From: CF-167 sp963695195
GTDB taxonomy: Bacteria; Chloroflexota; Limnocylindria; QHBO01
Reading direction: 5' to 3'
Assembly: GCA_963695195.1 (NCBI GenBank)
Contig: CAVOGE010000007.1
Span: 1,612,001-1,676,000, forward strand
Length of the DNA: 64,000 nt
Of the stretch, positions 25,668 through 34,330 are shown in pieces. The notes beneath the pieces were generated by a model. It had not been told where the DNA came from. It did not search any database and saw nothing but the letters and a program-made list of their open reading frames with translations. Numbering within the stretch: the stretch's first letter is position 1; every line of letters starts with the position of its first letter. Made by a program: the position numbers and the translations under genes.

Positions 25668-26540
25668 CTACGAGCTCGGATCGGTGGTCAGGTCTGCGCC
25701 GTCGAACCACTCCTCACTCATCGCCTTGAGGGTCCCATCGGCATGCATCTCGCCGATGATCTTGTCGATCTCGAAAAGGAGTGCCGCGTGCGGCGGGCCG
25801 CTCTTGTCGATCGCCACGGCCAGGTTCTCCTGGAAGATCGGCTCGCCGATCTTCACCATCGGTGAGCCGGCCGCGATTGCTCCGTCGACCGTCGTCCCCG
25901 ACGAGATCCACAGGTCGAACTCGGGGCGATCCGCCTCGATCGCCTCCGCGCAGTTCGCGTCGGTGGTCAGGGTCGTCGCCTCGACCCCGTCAGGCAGCGC
26001 AAACGGCAGGTCGGACACCTTCGTCACGCCCGATCGGGTGCTCGCCGCCAGGTAGGCCGGCGTGAAGTAGTACGGCCGGGTGAAGGAGAGGATCTCCAGG
26101 CGCGGGGTGGTGATGGTCATCGAGCCGACGCTGATATCCCAGCGCTCGCTCCAGCTGCCCGCGGTGATGGCATCCCAATCGGGCGTCTCGAACGTGATCC
26201 CCACGCCGAGGCGATCCGCGATCTCGGTGGCCACGTCGATGTCGAATCCGACAAAGGAGCCATCGGGCTGCAGGAAGGACTGGGGCGCGTAGTTCGGATC
26301 GGTCGAGACGATGATCTCCCCGCGGTCGCGGATCGTCTCCAACAGGTCCCCGGCTGTGTCGGACGGCTCGGTGATGTCCGCCGGTACATCCGGCTGGAAG
26401 TCTCCGTTGAGCCAGTCCAGGTAGGTGGTCGACTCACCGACGCACACCACGGCCGGCACGTTGGCCGCACTGGTGCACGAGGCGAGTACGAGGGCGCCGG
26501 CCGCCAGCAGCAGCGGCGCTCTGCGTCGAATGTTGAGCAT
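25668..26540 (-). CDS. polar amino-acid ABC transporter substrate-binding lipoprotein
   Basis: 290-aa family 3 solute-binding protein. A lipoprotein signal is visible (PLLLAAGALVLASCTSA with lipobox LASC). Domain landmarks are ETIRDRGEIIVSTDPNYAP, GFDIDVATEIADRLGV, and DISVGSMTITTPRLEILSFT, which hold the ligand carboxylate-binding residues. The N-terminal spacer (residues 25-75) is longer than usual and contains one Cys. Start chosen from GGAGGAG 3 nt before the ATG; the frame is open well upstream. Confidence 0.9.
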   Translation of the reverse strand: MLNIRRRAPLLLAAGALVLASCTSAANVPAVVCVGESTTYLDWLNGDFQPDVPADITEPSDTAGDLLETIRDRGEIIVSTDPNYAPQSFLQPDGSFVGFDIDVATEIADRLGVGITFETPDWDAITAGSWSERWDISVGSMTITTPRLEILSFTRPYYFTPAYLAASTRSGVTKVSDLPFALPDGVEATTLTTDANCAEAIEADRPEFDLWISSGTTVDGAIAAGSPMVKIGEPIFQENLAVAIDKSGPPHAALLFEIDKIIGEMHADGTLKAMSEEWFDGADLTTDPSS

Positions 26541-26542
26541 GA

Positions 26543-26551
26543 GCTCCTCCA
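26543..26551 (-). promoter_or_regulatory. ribosome binding site of the solute-binding protein gene
   Basis: On the minus strand TGGAGGAGC precedes the ATG at 26540 by a few bases, a strong Shine-Dalgarno that decides the start. Confidence 0.55.
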
Positions 26552-26632
26552 AGCGTGGGGCGTCCTCCGGGTGGCGCCTCTGTGCCGCCTGTTGTAGCAC
26601 TTCAGGGCGCGCGCTGTCACCATTCCGACCGG

Positions 26633-26638
26633 TACACT
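26633..26638 (+). promoter_or_regulatory. -10 element (leaderless type) of the Rieske gene
   Basis: TACACT, 6 nt before the ATG at 26645; divergent from the ABC operon. Confidence 0.6.
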
Positions 26639-26644
26639 CGAAGC

Positions 26645-27759
26645 ATGACGACCGCCAGTCGACAGCCCACAGCACCGATTCCGCTCGCCCGCGCAGCCAC
26701 CCTGCCGTCGCGCTACTACCTGGATGCCGGCTACCTCGAGCGCGAGAAGGTGCTCGTCTTCGGCCGCACCTGGCAGCTGGTGGCCCGCAGCGATGAGCTT
26801 GCAGCGGATCGGTGACTTCGTCCCGATCACCGTCCTCGACGAGCCGATCGTGATCACCCATGGCACCGATGGGCAGTTGCGCGCCTTCTACAACGTCTGC
26901 CGACATCGGGCCGGACAGGTGGCCCTCACGCGCGGGAACCGCAAGAGCCTGCAGTGCCGCTACCACGGCTGGACGTACGGACTCGACGGCGCGCTGCGAG
27001 CGTGCCCCGAGATGGAGGAGACCGAGGAGTTCCGCAAGGAGGACTTCGGGCTGATCGGCGTGCGCGTCGACCGATGGGGCCCGTTCGTCTTCGTCTGCCT
27101 CTCCGACGACGCACCGCCCCTGGCCGAGGTGATGGGCGGCATTCCCGCCGAAGTGGCCGCGGCCGGCTACGACGTCGAACGGATGCGACTCGTCGAGCGG
27201 CGCGAGTACGTGATCGAGTGCAACTGGAAGGTGTACGTCGACAACTACCTGGAGGGTTACCACCTGCCGATCGCGCACCCGCAGCTCTTCCGCGAGCTCG
27301 ACTACGACAGCTACCGGGTGGAGGAGTTCCGCTACTACTCCAAGCAGCACGCCCCAATCCGGGAGCTTCGCCCCGGGCGAGGAGCTCGGCCGAGACCGGC
27401 GCTACCTGCGCACCGCCGACGGCGAGGAGGACGCCCTCTACTACTGGCTCTTCCCGAACACGATGTTCAACATCTACCAGGACAACATGAGCTCCAACGT
27501 GATCCTGCCGATCGGGCCCGACCGGACGCTCACCATCTTCGAGTGGTTCTTCGCCGACCCGGGCACCGGGCCGGGCTGGGAGTCGATGCAGCAGACGATC
27601 GCCTTCTCCGATGAGATACAGCAGGAAGACATCGTCATCTGCGAGCAGGTGCAGCGCGGCCTGCGCTCGCGTGCCTACGACACCGGCCGCTTCTCGGCCA
27701 AACGCGAGAACGGCGTCTACCACTTCCAGAACCTGGTCCGCGAATACCTCGGAGAGTAG
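26645..27759 (+). CDS. Rieske non-heme iron oxygenase alpha subunit (two frameshifts)
   Basis: About 370 aa once two single-base insertions are removed: one T at about 26799-26800 (GAGCTTGCAG) and one G at 27361-27363. The Rieske [2Fe-2S] site is CRHRAGQVAL...CRYHGWTY. The catalytic iron site is in NWKVYVDNYLEGYHLPIAHP (Asp/His/His). Size resembles one-component alpha subunits of the choline/carnitine monooxygenase type, but the substrate is unknown and no reductase gene is near. All family residues on either side of the shifts are intact, so assembly error is more likely than decay. A 90-aa gene follows after 15 nt. Confidence 0.8.
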
Positions 27760-27774
27760 GGGACCCCGCAGGCA

Positions 27775-28047
27775 GTGACCTACGACCAGCTGCTGGACCT
27801 GGCGCGCCGATGCGAGGGCGCGACCCTGGAAACGGTCACCGGCCGGGAGTTCACCGTGGGGATCTCGTTCGACTGCCCGTTCTTCACGCCGGCATCCAGC
27901 GGGTACGGCCAGAGCGATGGGCGCAAGGCGGCGGAGCGATTCCTCGCCCGCTACAACGAGATTGGCAGCCTGCGGCCCGGCGACTATGCCGACGTGACGC
28001 GGAATGCGTCCTACTTCGTCGGCATGCTCTTGCACGAGTTGCGGTAG
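27775..28047 (+). CDS. small hypothetical protein next to the Rieske oxygenase
   Basis: 90-aa soluble protein starting at GTG. It begins TYDQLLDLARRCEGATLETV and contains GISFDCPFFTPASSGYGQSD. No family recognised. It is 15 nt after the oxygenase and 12 nt before the nitrilase-family gene, so it probably belongs to that unit; a role with the oxygenase is inference only. Confidence 0.6.
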   Translation: MTYDQLLDLARRCEGATLETVTGREFTVGISFDCPFFTPASSGYGQSDGRKAAERFLARYNEIGSLRPGDYADVTRNASYFVGMLLHELR

Positions 28048-28050
28048 GCT
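28045..28050 (+). promoter_or_regulatory. -10 element, near-leaderless
   Basis: TAGGCT overlapping the stop of the 90-aa gene, 9 nt before the ATG at 28060. Confidence 0.45.
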
Positions 28051-28059
28051 CAATCCATC

Positions 28060-28917
28060 ATGAATGCCCCCGCACGCACCGACGGCCGCCTCACCGTTGC
28101 GCTCGTCTCCGAGGTCTTCTGGCAGCCCGATGGCGCCGTTCGCCTGGCCCAGCGCCTGGCCGAGTGTGCCGAGCGGGGCGCCGACATCGCCGTGCTGCCG
28201 GAGATCGCACTTAACCCGTGGAGTCCCTCGACCAAGTTCGCGAGGGACGACGATGCCGAGCCGATGGACGGGCCGCGCCAGGCAATCCTGGCTCGCGCCG
28301 CGCGGGAGGCCGGGATCGGGTTGGTGGGAGGCATCATCCACGCTGACCCCGAGACTCGCCGGCGGACCAGCCGCTCGCTCATCTACGACCGCGGCGGTGA
28401 GCTGGTCGCCACATATGAAAAGCTGCATCTCCCCGAGGAGCCCGGGTTCTGGGAGACGAGCCACTACGAGCCGGGGACCAAGGCGCCCGCGCGGATCGAT
28501 GCCTTCGGCATGCCGATAGGCATTCAGGTCTGCAGCGACACGATGCGGCCGGAAGGCACGCACCTGCTCGGCGCCCAGGGGGTGGAGGCGATCCTGATCC
28601 CGCGCGCGACCGAGGAGATCACCTACCAGCACTGGAATCGCGTCTTTCGCGCGAACGCGAGGACGAGCACCTGTTACGTGCTCTCGGTGAACCGGCCGGA
28701 TCCGGAGGATGGCGTGCTCATCGGCGGCCCCGCGATCGCGGTTGACCCGTCCGGTGCGGTGCTGCTGGAGACGACCGACCGGATCGGGATCGTGACGCTC
28801 GAGACAGCCGTTGTGGAACGCGCGCGCGTCGCGTACCCGGGATATCTGCCGGTGCGTGCCCGCCTGTACGCCGATGCGTGGGCTGAGATCGCGACGCGAG
28901 AGAGCCGGCCAGGCTAG
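28060..28917 (+). CDS. carbon-nitrogen hydrolase (nitrilase superfamily)
   Basis: 285-aa nitrilase-fold hydrolase. The Glu-Lys-Cys triad is visible: Glu in VLPEIALNPWSP (near 47), Lys in YEKLHLPEEPGFWE (near 125), Cys in IQVCSDTMRPEG (near 157). It hydrolyses a nitrile or, more often, an amide or carbamoyl group; the branch is not clear. It converges with the zinc-ribbon membrane protein gene (5-nt gap). Confidence 0.88.
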   Translation: MNAPARTDGRLTVALVSEVFWQPDGAVRLAQRLAECAERGADIAVLPEIALNPWSPSTKFARDDDAEPMDGPRQAILARAAREAGIGLVGGIIHADPETRRRTSRSLIYDRGGELVATYEKLHLPEEPGFWETSHYEPGTKAPARIDAFGMPIGIQVCSDTMRPEGTHLLGAQGVEAILIPRATEEITYQHWNRVFRANARTSTCYVLSVNRPDPEDGVLIGGPAIAVDPSGAVLLETTDRIGIVTLETAVVERARVAYPGYLPVRARLYADAWAEIATRESRPG

Positions 28918-28922
28918 GCCGG

Positions 28923-29618
28923 CTACTCGGCGAGGGTGAAGCGTCCCTCGGCCAGCAGCTCGACCCCGCGGTAGGCGCGGAGGATGTAGTCACCCGGTCC
29001 CCACAGCTGGACCAGCGTTGACGCCTGTACCTGGAACCCGACGATGTCCAGCTCCGGCGAAACCGGGACGACCTCGTCCGTCCGTTCCTGGACCACCGTC
29101 AGGGTGCCGTCGCCGGCCACCCGGATCACCTCTTCCTCGATCCGCTCGACACCGAACGGCTCGGCCACCTTGATCGAGTGGGCGAAGACCTGGCCGGGGC
29201 TGAAGGTGGTCGCCACGTCGACAACCTCCTTGGTCGACTGGTTGAGCCCGTAGCCGAAGGTCACTGTCCCGCTCAGCTCGGCGGTCGGCAGGGCGGTCGG
29301 CTCTGAGCTCACCGACGGCGCCTCGGACGGCGACGCATCCTGGCTGACCGATGGGCTGGGCGTCGGCGTCTCGGACGGGGCCGGCACGGCTGCCGGGAGG
29401 ACGCCCGAGAGCAGGAGACCGAGGACGATCGCGCCAAGGATGGCGCCGATCGTGATGCCGATCGAGATGAGCGACGGCTGGTCGGTGGGGAAGATGCCGC
29501 GCGGGCCGCCGCGATCGACAGGCTCGGCCTGGATCGCAACGCCGCAAGAGCGGCAGACCTGGGCCCACGCCGGGTTGGCGTGGCCGCAGTTGAAGCACTC
29601 GATGGTGTCGCCAGTCAT
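28923..29618 (-). CDS. zinc-ribbon membrane protein with extracytoplasmic domain
   Basis: 231-aa protein. An N-terminal zinc ribbon (CFNCGHANPAWAQVCRSCG) is followed by one membrane helix (SIGITIGAILGAIVLGLLLSG, about 50-70), a Ser/Pro/Thr linker (about 75-110) and a beta-rich outer domain (about 115-231). Such proteins are common uncharacterised surface proteins. The frame is open far upstream; the ATG at 29618 is chosen since the ribbon starts there and a -10 lies 8 nt away. Confidence 0.7.
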   Translation of the reverse strand: MTGDTIECFNCGHANPAWAQVCRSCGVAIQAEPVDRGGPRGIFPTDQPSLISIGITIGAILGAIVLGLLLSGVLPAAVPAPSETPTPSPSVSQDASPSEAPSVSSEPTALPTAELSGTVTFGYGLNQSTKEVVDVATTFSPGQVFAHSIKVAEPFGVERIEEEVIRVAGDGTLTVVQERTDEVVPVSPELDIVGFQVQASTLVQLWGPGDYILRAYRGVELLAEGRFTLAE

Positions 29619-29626
29619 CGGGCGAG

Positions 29627-29632
29627 AGCCTA
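29627..29632 (-). promoter_or_regulatory. -10 element (leaderless type)
   Basis: TAGGCT on the minus strand, 8 nt before the ATG at 29618. Confidence 0.5.
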
Positions 29633-29642
29633 GCACGCAAGC

Positions 29643-29671
29643 GGCCGTCGGCGGTGAGAACGCCGACGGCC
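29643..29671. promoter_or_regulatory. 11-bp perfect palindrome between divergent promoters
   Basis: GGCCGTCGGCG and CGCCGACGGCC flank 7 nt. It begins 10 bp above the minus-strand -10 at 29627 and covers the -35 zone. No gene ends here, so a terminator makes little sense; an operator is more likely. Confidence 0.45.
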
Positions 29672-29759
29672 ATTCGGTCGGCCTCGGAACAGGACGACCG
29701 GCGCAGATCGTAGCGGCTCCCTGTTGCGAGTGCCGGGGGCTCTGGCGGCCACACTCCGG

Positions 29760-29765
29760 TATCCT
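29760..29765 (+). promoter_or_regulatory. -10 element (leaderless type) of the metalloprotease gene
   Basis: TATCCT, 7 nt before the GTG at 29773. Confidence 0.6.
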
Positions 29766-29772
29766 CGGACGC

Positions 29773-31387
29773 GTGAGACGGCGAATGCGATCGGCCGGCG
29801 CCCTCCTGATGATCCTGTCGGTGAGCAGCATGCTCATCGGCGGCTCGGCGGTCGCCGGGCGCGATCCGCAGGCGCCATCCCCGGTGACGCCGCAATGCGG
29901 TTCTGGGACGCGGATCACCGTCGCGCCGGATGTCACCAGCTGCACGCACGGCCCCGATCCCGCGCCCGACGGCATCGACATCCGCAGTGTCCCGTCGCTG
30001 CGCCAACTTCGCGCCCGGGCCGCCTCGGCGCAGCGGAGCGGCGCTGGCCTTGCGCCCGTCACCCTGGGTGCGCCTGCGCCGGGGGAGGTCCCGTGCATCG
30101 GTACCGGGTCCGGAGGCAAGCGCCTGCAGGCGATCTATGCCTACTGGGAGGGCGACGCCAGCCGCTACGCCGAGATGGTGCCGCTGATTCGGGTCTGGGC
30201 CGCCGACGCCGACACGATCGTCGACGACAGCGCCGCGCAGACCGGTGCCTCGCGGCACCTCCGATGGCTTCACGACGCGGCCTGCCAGCCGACCGTCGCC
30301 GAGGTCGCCCTCACCGCGGCCGCCGCTGGCGACTTCGACATCATGGCGGCGGAGCTGTTCGATGCAGGGTTCGATCGCCACGACCGCCGGTACGTGTGTG
30401 GGCTGACGTCAGCGACGGATGTGCGACAACGGCGCGTACTGCGGCATCGCCATGAACACCATCGACGAGACTGCCGGCCAGGGGAACATCCTCAACGGCG
30501 TCCCGGCTGCGGGGCTCGGCCTGATGGCTCGCATCGATCTGCCCTGCTGGGGCAATCCCGCGCCCGGCACGCCGATCGAGGTGCACGAGATCATGCACAC
30601 GCTCGGCGCGGTGCAGCCGCATTCGCCGTACAGCTCGAGTGTCATCTACGGCGACGGGTCGGTCGATTTCTACGGACACTGCATCGACGAGGCGGACCCG
30701 ATGTGCTACGCAGACGGCACGCCGAAATCGCTGGTCACGCTATGCGCCCCGGCCCACGAGCGATTGCTCGATTGTGGGAACGACGACTACTTCCACACGA
30801 AACCGCCGGCCGGCAGCTACCTGGCCCTGAACTGGAACACGGCCAACAGCTCGTTCCTGATCACGGTTGACCCGGTCGCCGGCTTCACCGATATCAGCTC
30901 CTCGCCTTTCGTCGCCGATATCGCCTGGCTGGCCGCTTCGGGGATCACCAAGGGCTGCACTGTCGACGAGGAGCGCTTCTGCCCGAGTGCGACGGTGACC
31001 CGCGAGCAGATGGCAGCATTCCTCGCCCGTGGACTTCATCTGGCCCCCACCGCCATCGACTTCTTCACCGATGACGAGACATCGCTCTTCGAGTCCGAGA
31101 TCAATCGCCTGGCCGCCGCCGGAATCACCACCGGCTGCGGTGGCATGAGCTTCTGCCCACTGGCAACGATCACTCGGGAGCAGATGGCGGCGTTCCTGGC
31201 GCGCGCGTTGGCCCTGCCGTCGACTTCCACCGACTACTTCACCGATGACGAGACGTCGCCCTTCGAAGCTTCGATCAATCGGCTCGCGGCCTCCGGCATC
31301 ACCACCGGTTGCGGCGGTGGGAACTTCTGCCCGCTGGGCAACGTGACCCGCGAGCAGATGGCGGCGTTCCTGCATCGGGCGCTGTAA
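29773..31387 (+). CDS. secreted metalloprotease-like protein with three SLH repeats (frameshifted)
   Basis: About 537 aa if the frame is restored. A signal peptide (MRRRMRSAGALLMILSVSSM) is followed by a protease-like domain with zinc motif HEIMHTLGAVQ (near residue 270) and a DPMCY Met-turn-like segment. Three SLH repeats (from about 30889) end the protein; each carries TREQMAAFLAR-type helices, and repeats 2 and 3 are 174 bp apart. The frame breaks between 30394 and 30424: the middle bases read VWADVSDG in a third frame, implying two nearby indels (one in the GTGTGTG run). SLH repeats should hold it on the S-layer or cell wall. Confidence 0.75.
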
Positions 31388-31492
31388 GGGTCCTTGACGC
31401 CGGTCGCCACAATGGCGCCCACGACCCCGGCCTGACGTCCATCGGACCTCGCCCCGAGCTCCGCGCCCGGCCGGAAGCCGCGGAGTGTCCGA

Positions 31493-32245
31493 ATGCGTCG
31501 ATCCATCTCGTCTCGTCGTGCCGTCGCGGTGCTGGCCCTGAGCCTGACCCTGGTCGCCTTCCCGCTGGGGGTATTGGCGAGCCACCAGTACAGCGATGTC
31601 GCCACCAGCAACCCGTTCCACGCTGACATTGCAGCCATCACCAATGCTGGCGTGACCAGTGGCTGCGGTGGGGGCCAGTACTGCCCGGACCGCAACGTCA
31701 CCCGAGCCGAGATGGCCGCCTTCATGAACCGCCTCGGTGCCCTGGCTGCGGGCAAGACCCCGGTGGTCAATGCCGATAGACTGGATGGACTGAACTCCTC
31801 GCAGTTGGCCCGCACCGACGAACTCCGTCACTACAGTTGTGACGCTCTTGGGATGACGTCGGACAACAGCAGTGTCGTGTTCGGCGGAAACGCTGGAAAT
31901 CGCTATCTGATTTCGGGGCCGGGCTTCCTGACATGCCCTGTTCACTTGCCCGACGGGGCAACGGTCAGCGGTTTTGTCGCGAAGGTCAACGACACCACCA
32001 GCGGAGGAGAGGTCAGCTGTGGTCTCCAAGCGGTGGGGGCGGAGGTAACATGGTTGCCCTTGGCGGTGACGGGCAGCACCGGCGTTGCCCCGACTCCGGG
32101 ATACGCCACGCTGTTCGACATCGTCATTGACAACGCGGTGGTAGACAACCTGGTGTATTCGTATAACGCGTGGTGCTATTTCACCGCCGCGAGCACGAGC
32201 CTGAGCGTGCAGCAGGTCATCATCGGCTACATCGGACCGGCGTGA
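31493..32245 (+). CDS. secreted protein with one SLH repeat
   Basis: 250-aa exported protein. Signal peptide RRAVAVLALSLTLVAFPLGV ends near VLASHQ. One SLH repeat (YSDVATSNPFHADIAAITNA, then GCGGGQYCPDRNVTRAEMAAF) resembles those of the preceding gene. Then comes an ADRLDGLNSSQL motif common in such surface proteins, and a beta-rich C-terminal domain. Probably a cell-surface structural or adhesive protein. The 105-nt gap from the metalloprotease shows no clear promoter. Confidence 0.75.
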   Translation: MRRSISSRRAVAVLALSLTLVAFPLGVLASHQYSDVATSNPFHADIAAITNAGVTSGCGGGQYCPDRNVTRAEMAAFMNRLGALAAGKTPVVNADRLDGLNSSQLARTDELRHYSCDALGMTSDNSSVVFGGNAGNRYLISGPGFLTCPVHLPDGATVSGFVAKVNDTTSGGEVSCGLQAVGAEVTWLPLAVTGSTGVAPTPGYATLFDIVIDNAVVDNLVYSYNAWCYFTAASTSLSVQQVIIGYIGPA

Positions 32246-32271
32246 GGCGGCGAGCCCGGCACGGGATCGCC

Positions 32272-32357
32272 TGGTGCCGGGGGTGGGAGTCGAACCCACA
32301 CGAGCTTTCACTCACCGGATTTTGAGTCCGGCGCGTCTGCCATTCCGCCACCCCGGC
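32272..32357 (-). tRNA. tRNA-Leu (CAA)
   Basis: Class II tRNA on the minus strand. Acceptor GCCGGGG pairs with CCCCGGC. The anticodon stem CCGGA/TCCGG holds the loop CTCAAAA, giving anticodon CAA. A long variable arm (TGAGTGAAAGCTCGTG) and a GGTTCGAACC T-loop follow. The 3' CCA is encoded (32272-32274). Confidence 0.95.
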
Positions 32358-32368
32358 GTGGGGATGTG

Positions 32369-32374
32369 ATTATA
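32369..32374 (-). promoter_or_regulatory. -10 element of tRNA-Leu
   Basis: Consensus TATAAT on the minus strand, 11 nt before the tRNA 5' end. It lies in the 25-nt gap to the divergent sigma factor gene. Confidence 0.6.
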
Positions 32375-32382
32375 GGGAGCCA

Positions 32383-33021
32383 ATGTCCGAAACTGGCTCC
32401 ACCGCCCCGGGCTCTCGCGCCGCGCGCACGGCACCCCTCGCCGACGAGGATGCCGTCGTGGCACGTGCCGTGGCAGGGGATCGCGGCGCCTTCACGCAAC
32501 TCGTCGAGCACTACCAATCGGCCTGCTACGGCCTGGCGTATCGGCTCCTCGGCGATCCCGACCAGGCAGCCGACGCTGCACAGGACGCGTTCGTGCACGC
32601 GTACGACGCGATGGGCAAGTACCGCGGCGGCCTGTTCCGTTCGTGGCTGCTGCGCATCACCGCCAATGCCAGCTACGACATCCTGCGGCGCGCGCAGCGT
32701 CGGCCGACGACCACCCTGCCCGACGCCGAGGAGGGGGAGCCGGATCTGCCCGACCTGACGGTCGCCGACCCGGCCGACGAGGCCGGCCGTTCGGAGCTGT
32801 ATCGGCACCTGGATGTGGCGCTGCGGCATCTGCCCGAGGATCAACGTACCGCGGTCGTCCTGTGCGACGTCTACGGCATGGACTACGGCGAGGTGGCCAC
32901 CACTACCGCCTCCGCGCTCGGCACGGTCAAGTCGCGCATCCATCGCGGGCGCATGCGCCTGCGCGAGTTGATGGCCGACCACCGGGAACTGTTCGTGATC
33001 GACGTGCGTCTGGACCGATGA
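32383..33021 (+). CDS. ECF-type RNA polymerase sigma factor
   Basis: 212-aa sigma-70 family protein. Region 2 is in FTQLVEHYQSACYGLAYRLL and DAAQDAFVHAYDAM, with the -10-recognition helix through RSWLLRITANASYDILRR. Region 4 is ALRHLPEDQRTAVVLCDVYG with the helix-turn-helix ending GTVKSRIHRGRMRLREL. The downstream anti-sigma gene overlaps by ATGA, the usual pairing. Target promoters are unknown. Confidence 0.92.
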   Translation: MSETGSTAPGSRAARTAPLADEDAVVARAVAGDRGAFTQLVEHYQSACYGLAYRLLGDPDQAADAAQDAFVHAYDAMGKYRGGLFRSWLLRITANASYDILRRAQRRPTTTLPDAEEGEPDLPDLTVADPADEAGRSELYRHLDVALRHLPEDQRTAVVLCDVYGMDYGEVATTTASALGTVKSRIHRGRMRLRELMADHRELFVIDVRLDR

Positions 33022-33734
33022 CCATGCCGAACGACCTTCACCCTCACGACGAACGACTCGCCGCCTACGCCGACCGCGAGACCGATGCGCTGCGCGACCG
33101 CACGCTTACCGAACACGTGCCCGGGTGCGCTCGATGCCGCCTGGTCCTCGATGACCTCGCCGCGCTCCGATCCGCGCTCGCTGAACTGCCTGACCTCGCG
33201 CCGTCGCGCCCGCTGCGCCTCATACCGCCCGTGCCGGCACCAGCTTCGCGCGGAGCGGCTCCCGTGGGATGGCTGCGCCGCCTCACGGCGCCGGTCTTCG
33301 CGGTGGGAACGGGGCTGGTCCTGATCGGAGCGGCGGGCGCCTCCGGTGCACTGAACACCTTTTACCAGGCCGCCTCGATTGGCGCTCCGGAGGCAAATTC
33401 AAGCGCAGACCTCCGCGCCAGCGACACGCCGCCCGCCGTACAGGCCACGGACAACGAGTACGCCGAGGGATCTGCTGCCCAAGAGCCCGACGCCTCCGTG
33501 CGCGGATCGACCGACGGCTCGAACGGCAGGTCGCCCGACGCATCGCCCGGCGAGCTGACCGGCGCCGCTGCATCTCCATCCCCCTCTGGGAAGGGAAGCG
33601 ATCCCGAAACCGCGGCTCCGGACAGCGAGTCGACGGCAGCGTTCCCGGGCTTCGTCCTGTTGCTGCTTGCAGGGATCGGCCTGGTCGCGGTCGCGGCGAT
33701 CATGCGCTTCACGCTGCAGCCGCGCGCGGGCTAG
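33018..33734 (+). CDS. membrane anti-sigma factor with zinc-finger motif
   Basis: 238-aa protein. The N-terminus has the ZAS pattern (H-x3-C-x2-C in HVPGCARCRLVLDDL) that binds the cognate ECF sigma. A first helix (VFAVGTGLVLIGAAGASG, about 95-112) is followed by a long Ser/Pro/Ala/Asp linker and a second, C-terminal helix (FVLLLLAGIGLVAVAAIM, about 212-230). Two membrane spans would place the linker outside, as a sensor or cleavage region. Coupled to the sigma gene. Confidence 0.85.
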   Translation: MTMPNDLHPHDERLAAYADRETDALRDRTLTEHVPGCARCRLVLDDLAALRSALAELPDLAPSRPLRLIPPVPAPASRGAAPVGWLRRLTAPVFAVGTGLVLIGAAGASGALNTFYQAASIGAPEANSSADLRASDTPPAVQATDNEYAEGSAAQEPDASVRGSTDGSNGRSPDASPGELTGAAASPSPSGKGSDPETAAPDSESTAAFPGFVLLLLAGIGLVAVAAIMRFTLQPRAG

Positions 33735-33757
33735 ACACAGGGCCCCATTCGCCGCCC

Positions 33758-34270
33758 CTAGCTCAGCTTCCCGACGACCACCGCAACCACGAGCATCCCC
33801 AGGAAGACGAAGGCGACCAGCAGCGCCGCCCATCCCGAGTCGCGGAATGTCTGCTCACTCGGCCGAATCGGCGTCGGTCGTCGGGTCGGTGGCACCGGGA
33901 CCTCGCCCGGCTGACGAGCGGTTCGCGGAGCGGCGCGGGCCTCATCAGCGGTCGCGCGCCAGGTCGCCCAGGTCCGCGTCGTCGTCGGTTGTGATGGCCT
34001 GATCGGGTCGCGGGAGGCGCCCCAGTGACCGTTCGCGGCTACTGGCCCGCCAGGACGGCTCGCGTCGTAGGCCGCCCGACGTTCCGGCGAAGAGAGGATC
34101 TCCCACGCTTCGTTGAGCCGACGCATGCGGGCTGCGACCTGCTTGTCGGGGTTCAGATCGGGATGGAACTGCTTTGCGAGTCGCCGATAGGCCGTCGCGA
34201 CCTGTTGCGGCGTTGCACCGCGGGCGAGCCCCAGGATCGCGTAGGGGTCGATCGGCGAAGGCTGGGGCAT
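33758..34270 (-). CDS. J-domain protein with C-terminal membrane anchor
   Basis: 170-aa protein. The J domain (residues 7-70) has an intact HPD in KQFHPDLNPDKQ, so it can stimulate DnaK. A Pro/Arg/Thr-rich middle follows and a C-terminal helix (AALLVAFVFLGMLVVAVVVG) ends 3 residues before the stop, so the protein is tail-anchored with the J domain in the cytosol. Start at 34270 set by the -10 element; the frame is open far upstream as the antisense of polA. Confidence 0.8.
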   Translation of the reverse strand: MPQPSPIDPYAILGLARGATPQQVATAYRRLAKQFHPDLNPDKQVAARMRRLNEAWEILSSPERRAAYDASRPGGPVAANGHWGASRDPIRPSQPTTTRTWATWRATADEARAAPRTARQPGEVPVPPTRRPTPIRPSEQTFRDSGWAALLVAFVFLGMLVVAVVVGKLS

Positions 34271-34276
34271 CGGTGG

Positions 34277-34282
34277 ATGATA
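34277..34282 (-). promoter_or_regulatory. -10 element (leaderless type) of the tail-anchored J gene
   Basis: TATCAT on the minus strand, 6 nt before the ATG at 34270; divergent from polA. Confidence 0.55.
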
Positions 34283-34318
34283 GGCGGGCTCGGGGCGGTC
34301 GGGGAGGGACGATCGGTC

Positions 34319-34324
34319 TAGACT
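34319..34324 (+). promoter_or_regulatory. -10 element (leaderless type) of polA
   Basis: TAGACT, 6 nt before the polA ATG. Confidence 0.6.
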
Positions 34325-34330
34325 CCGGAG

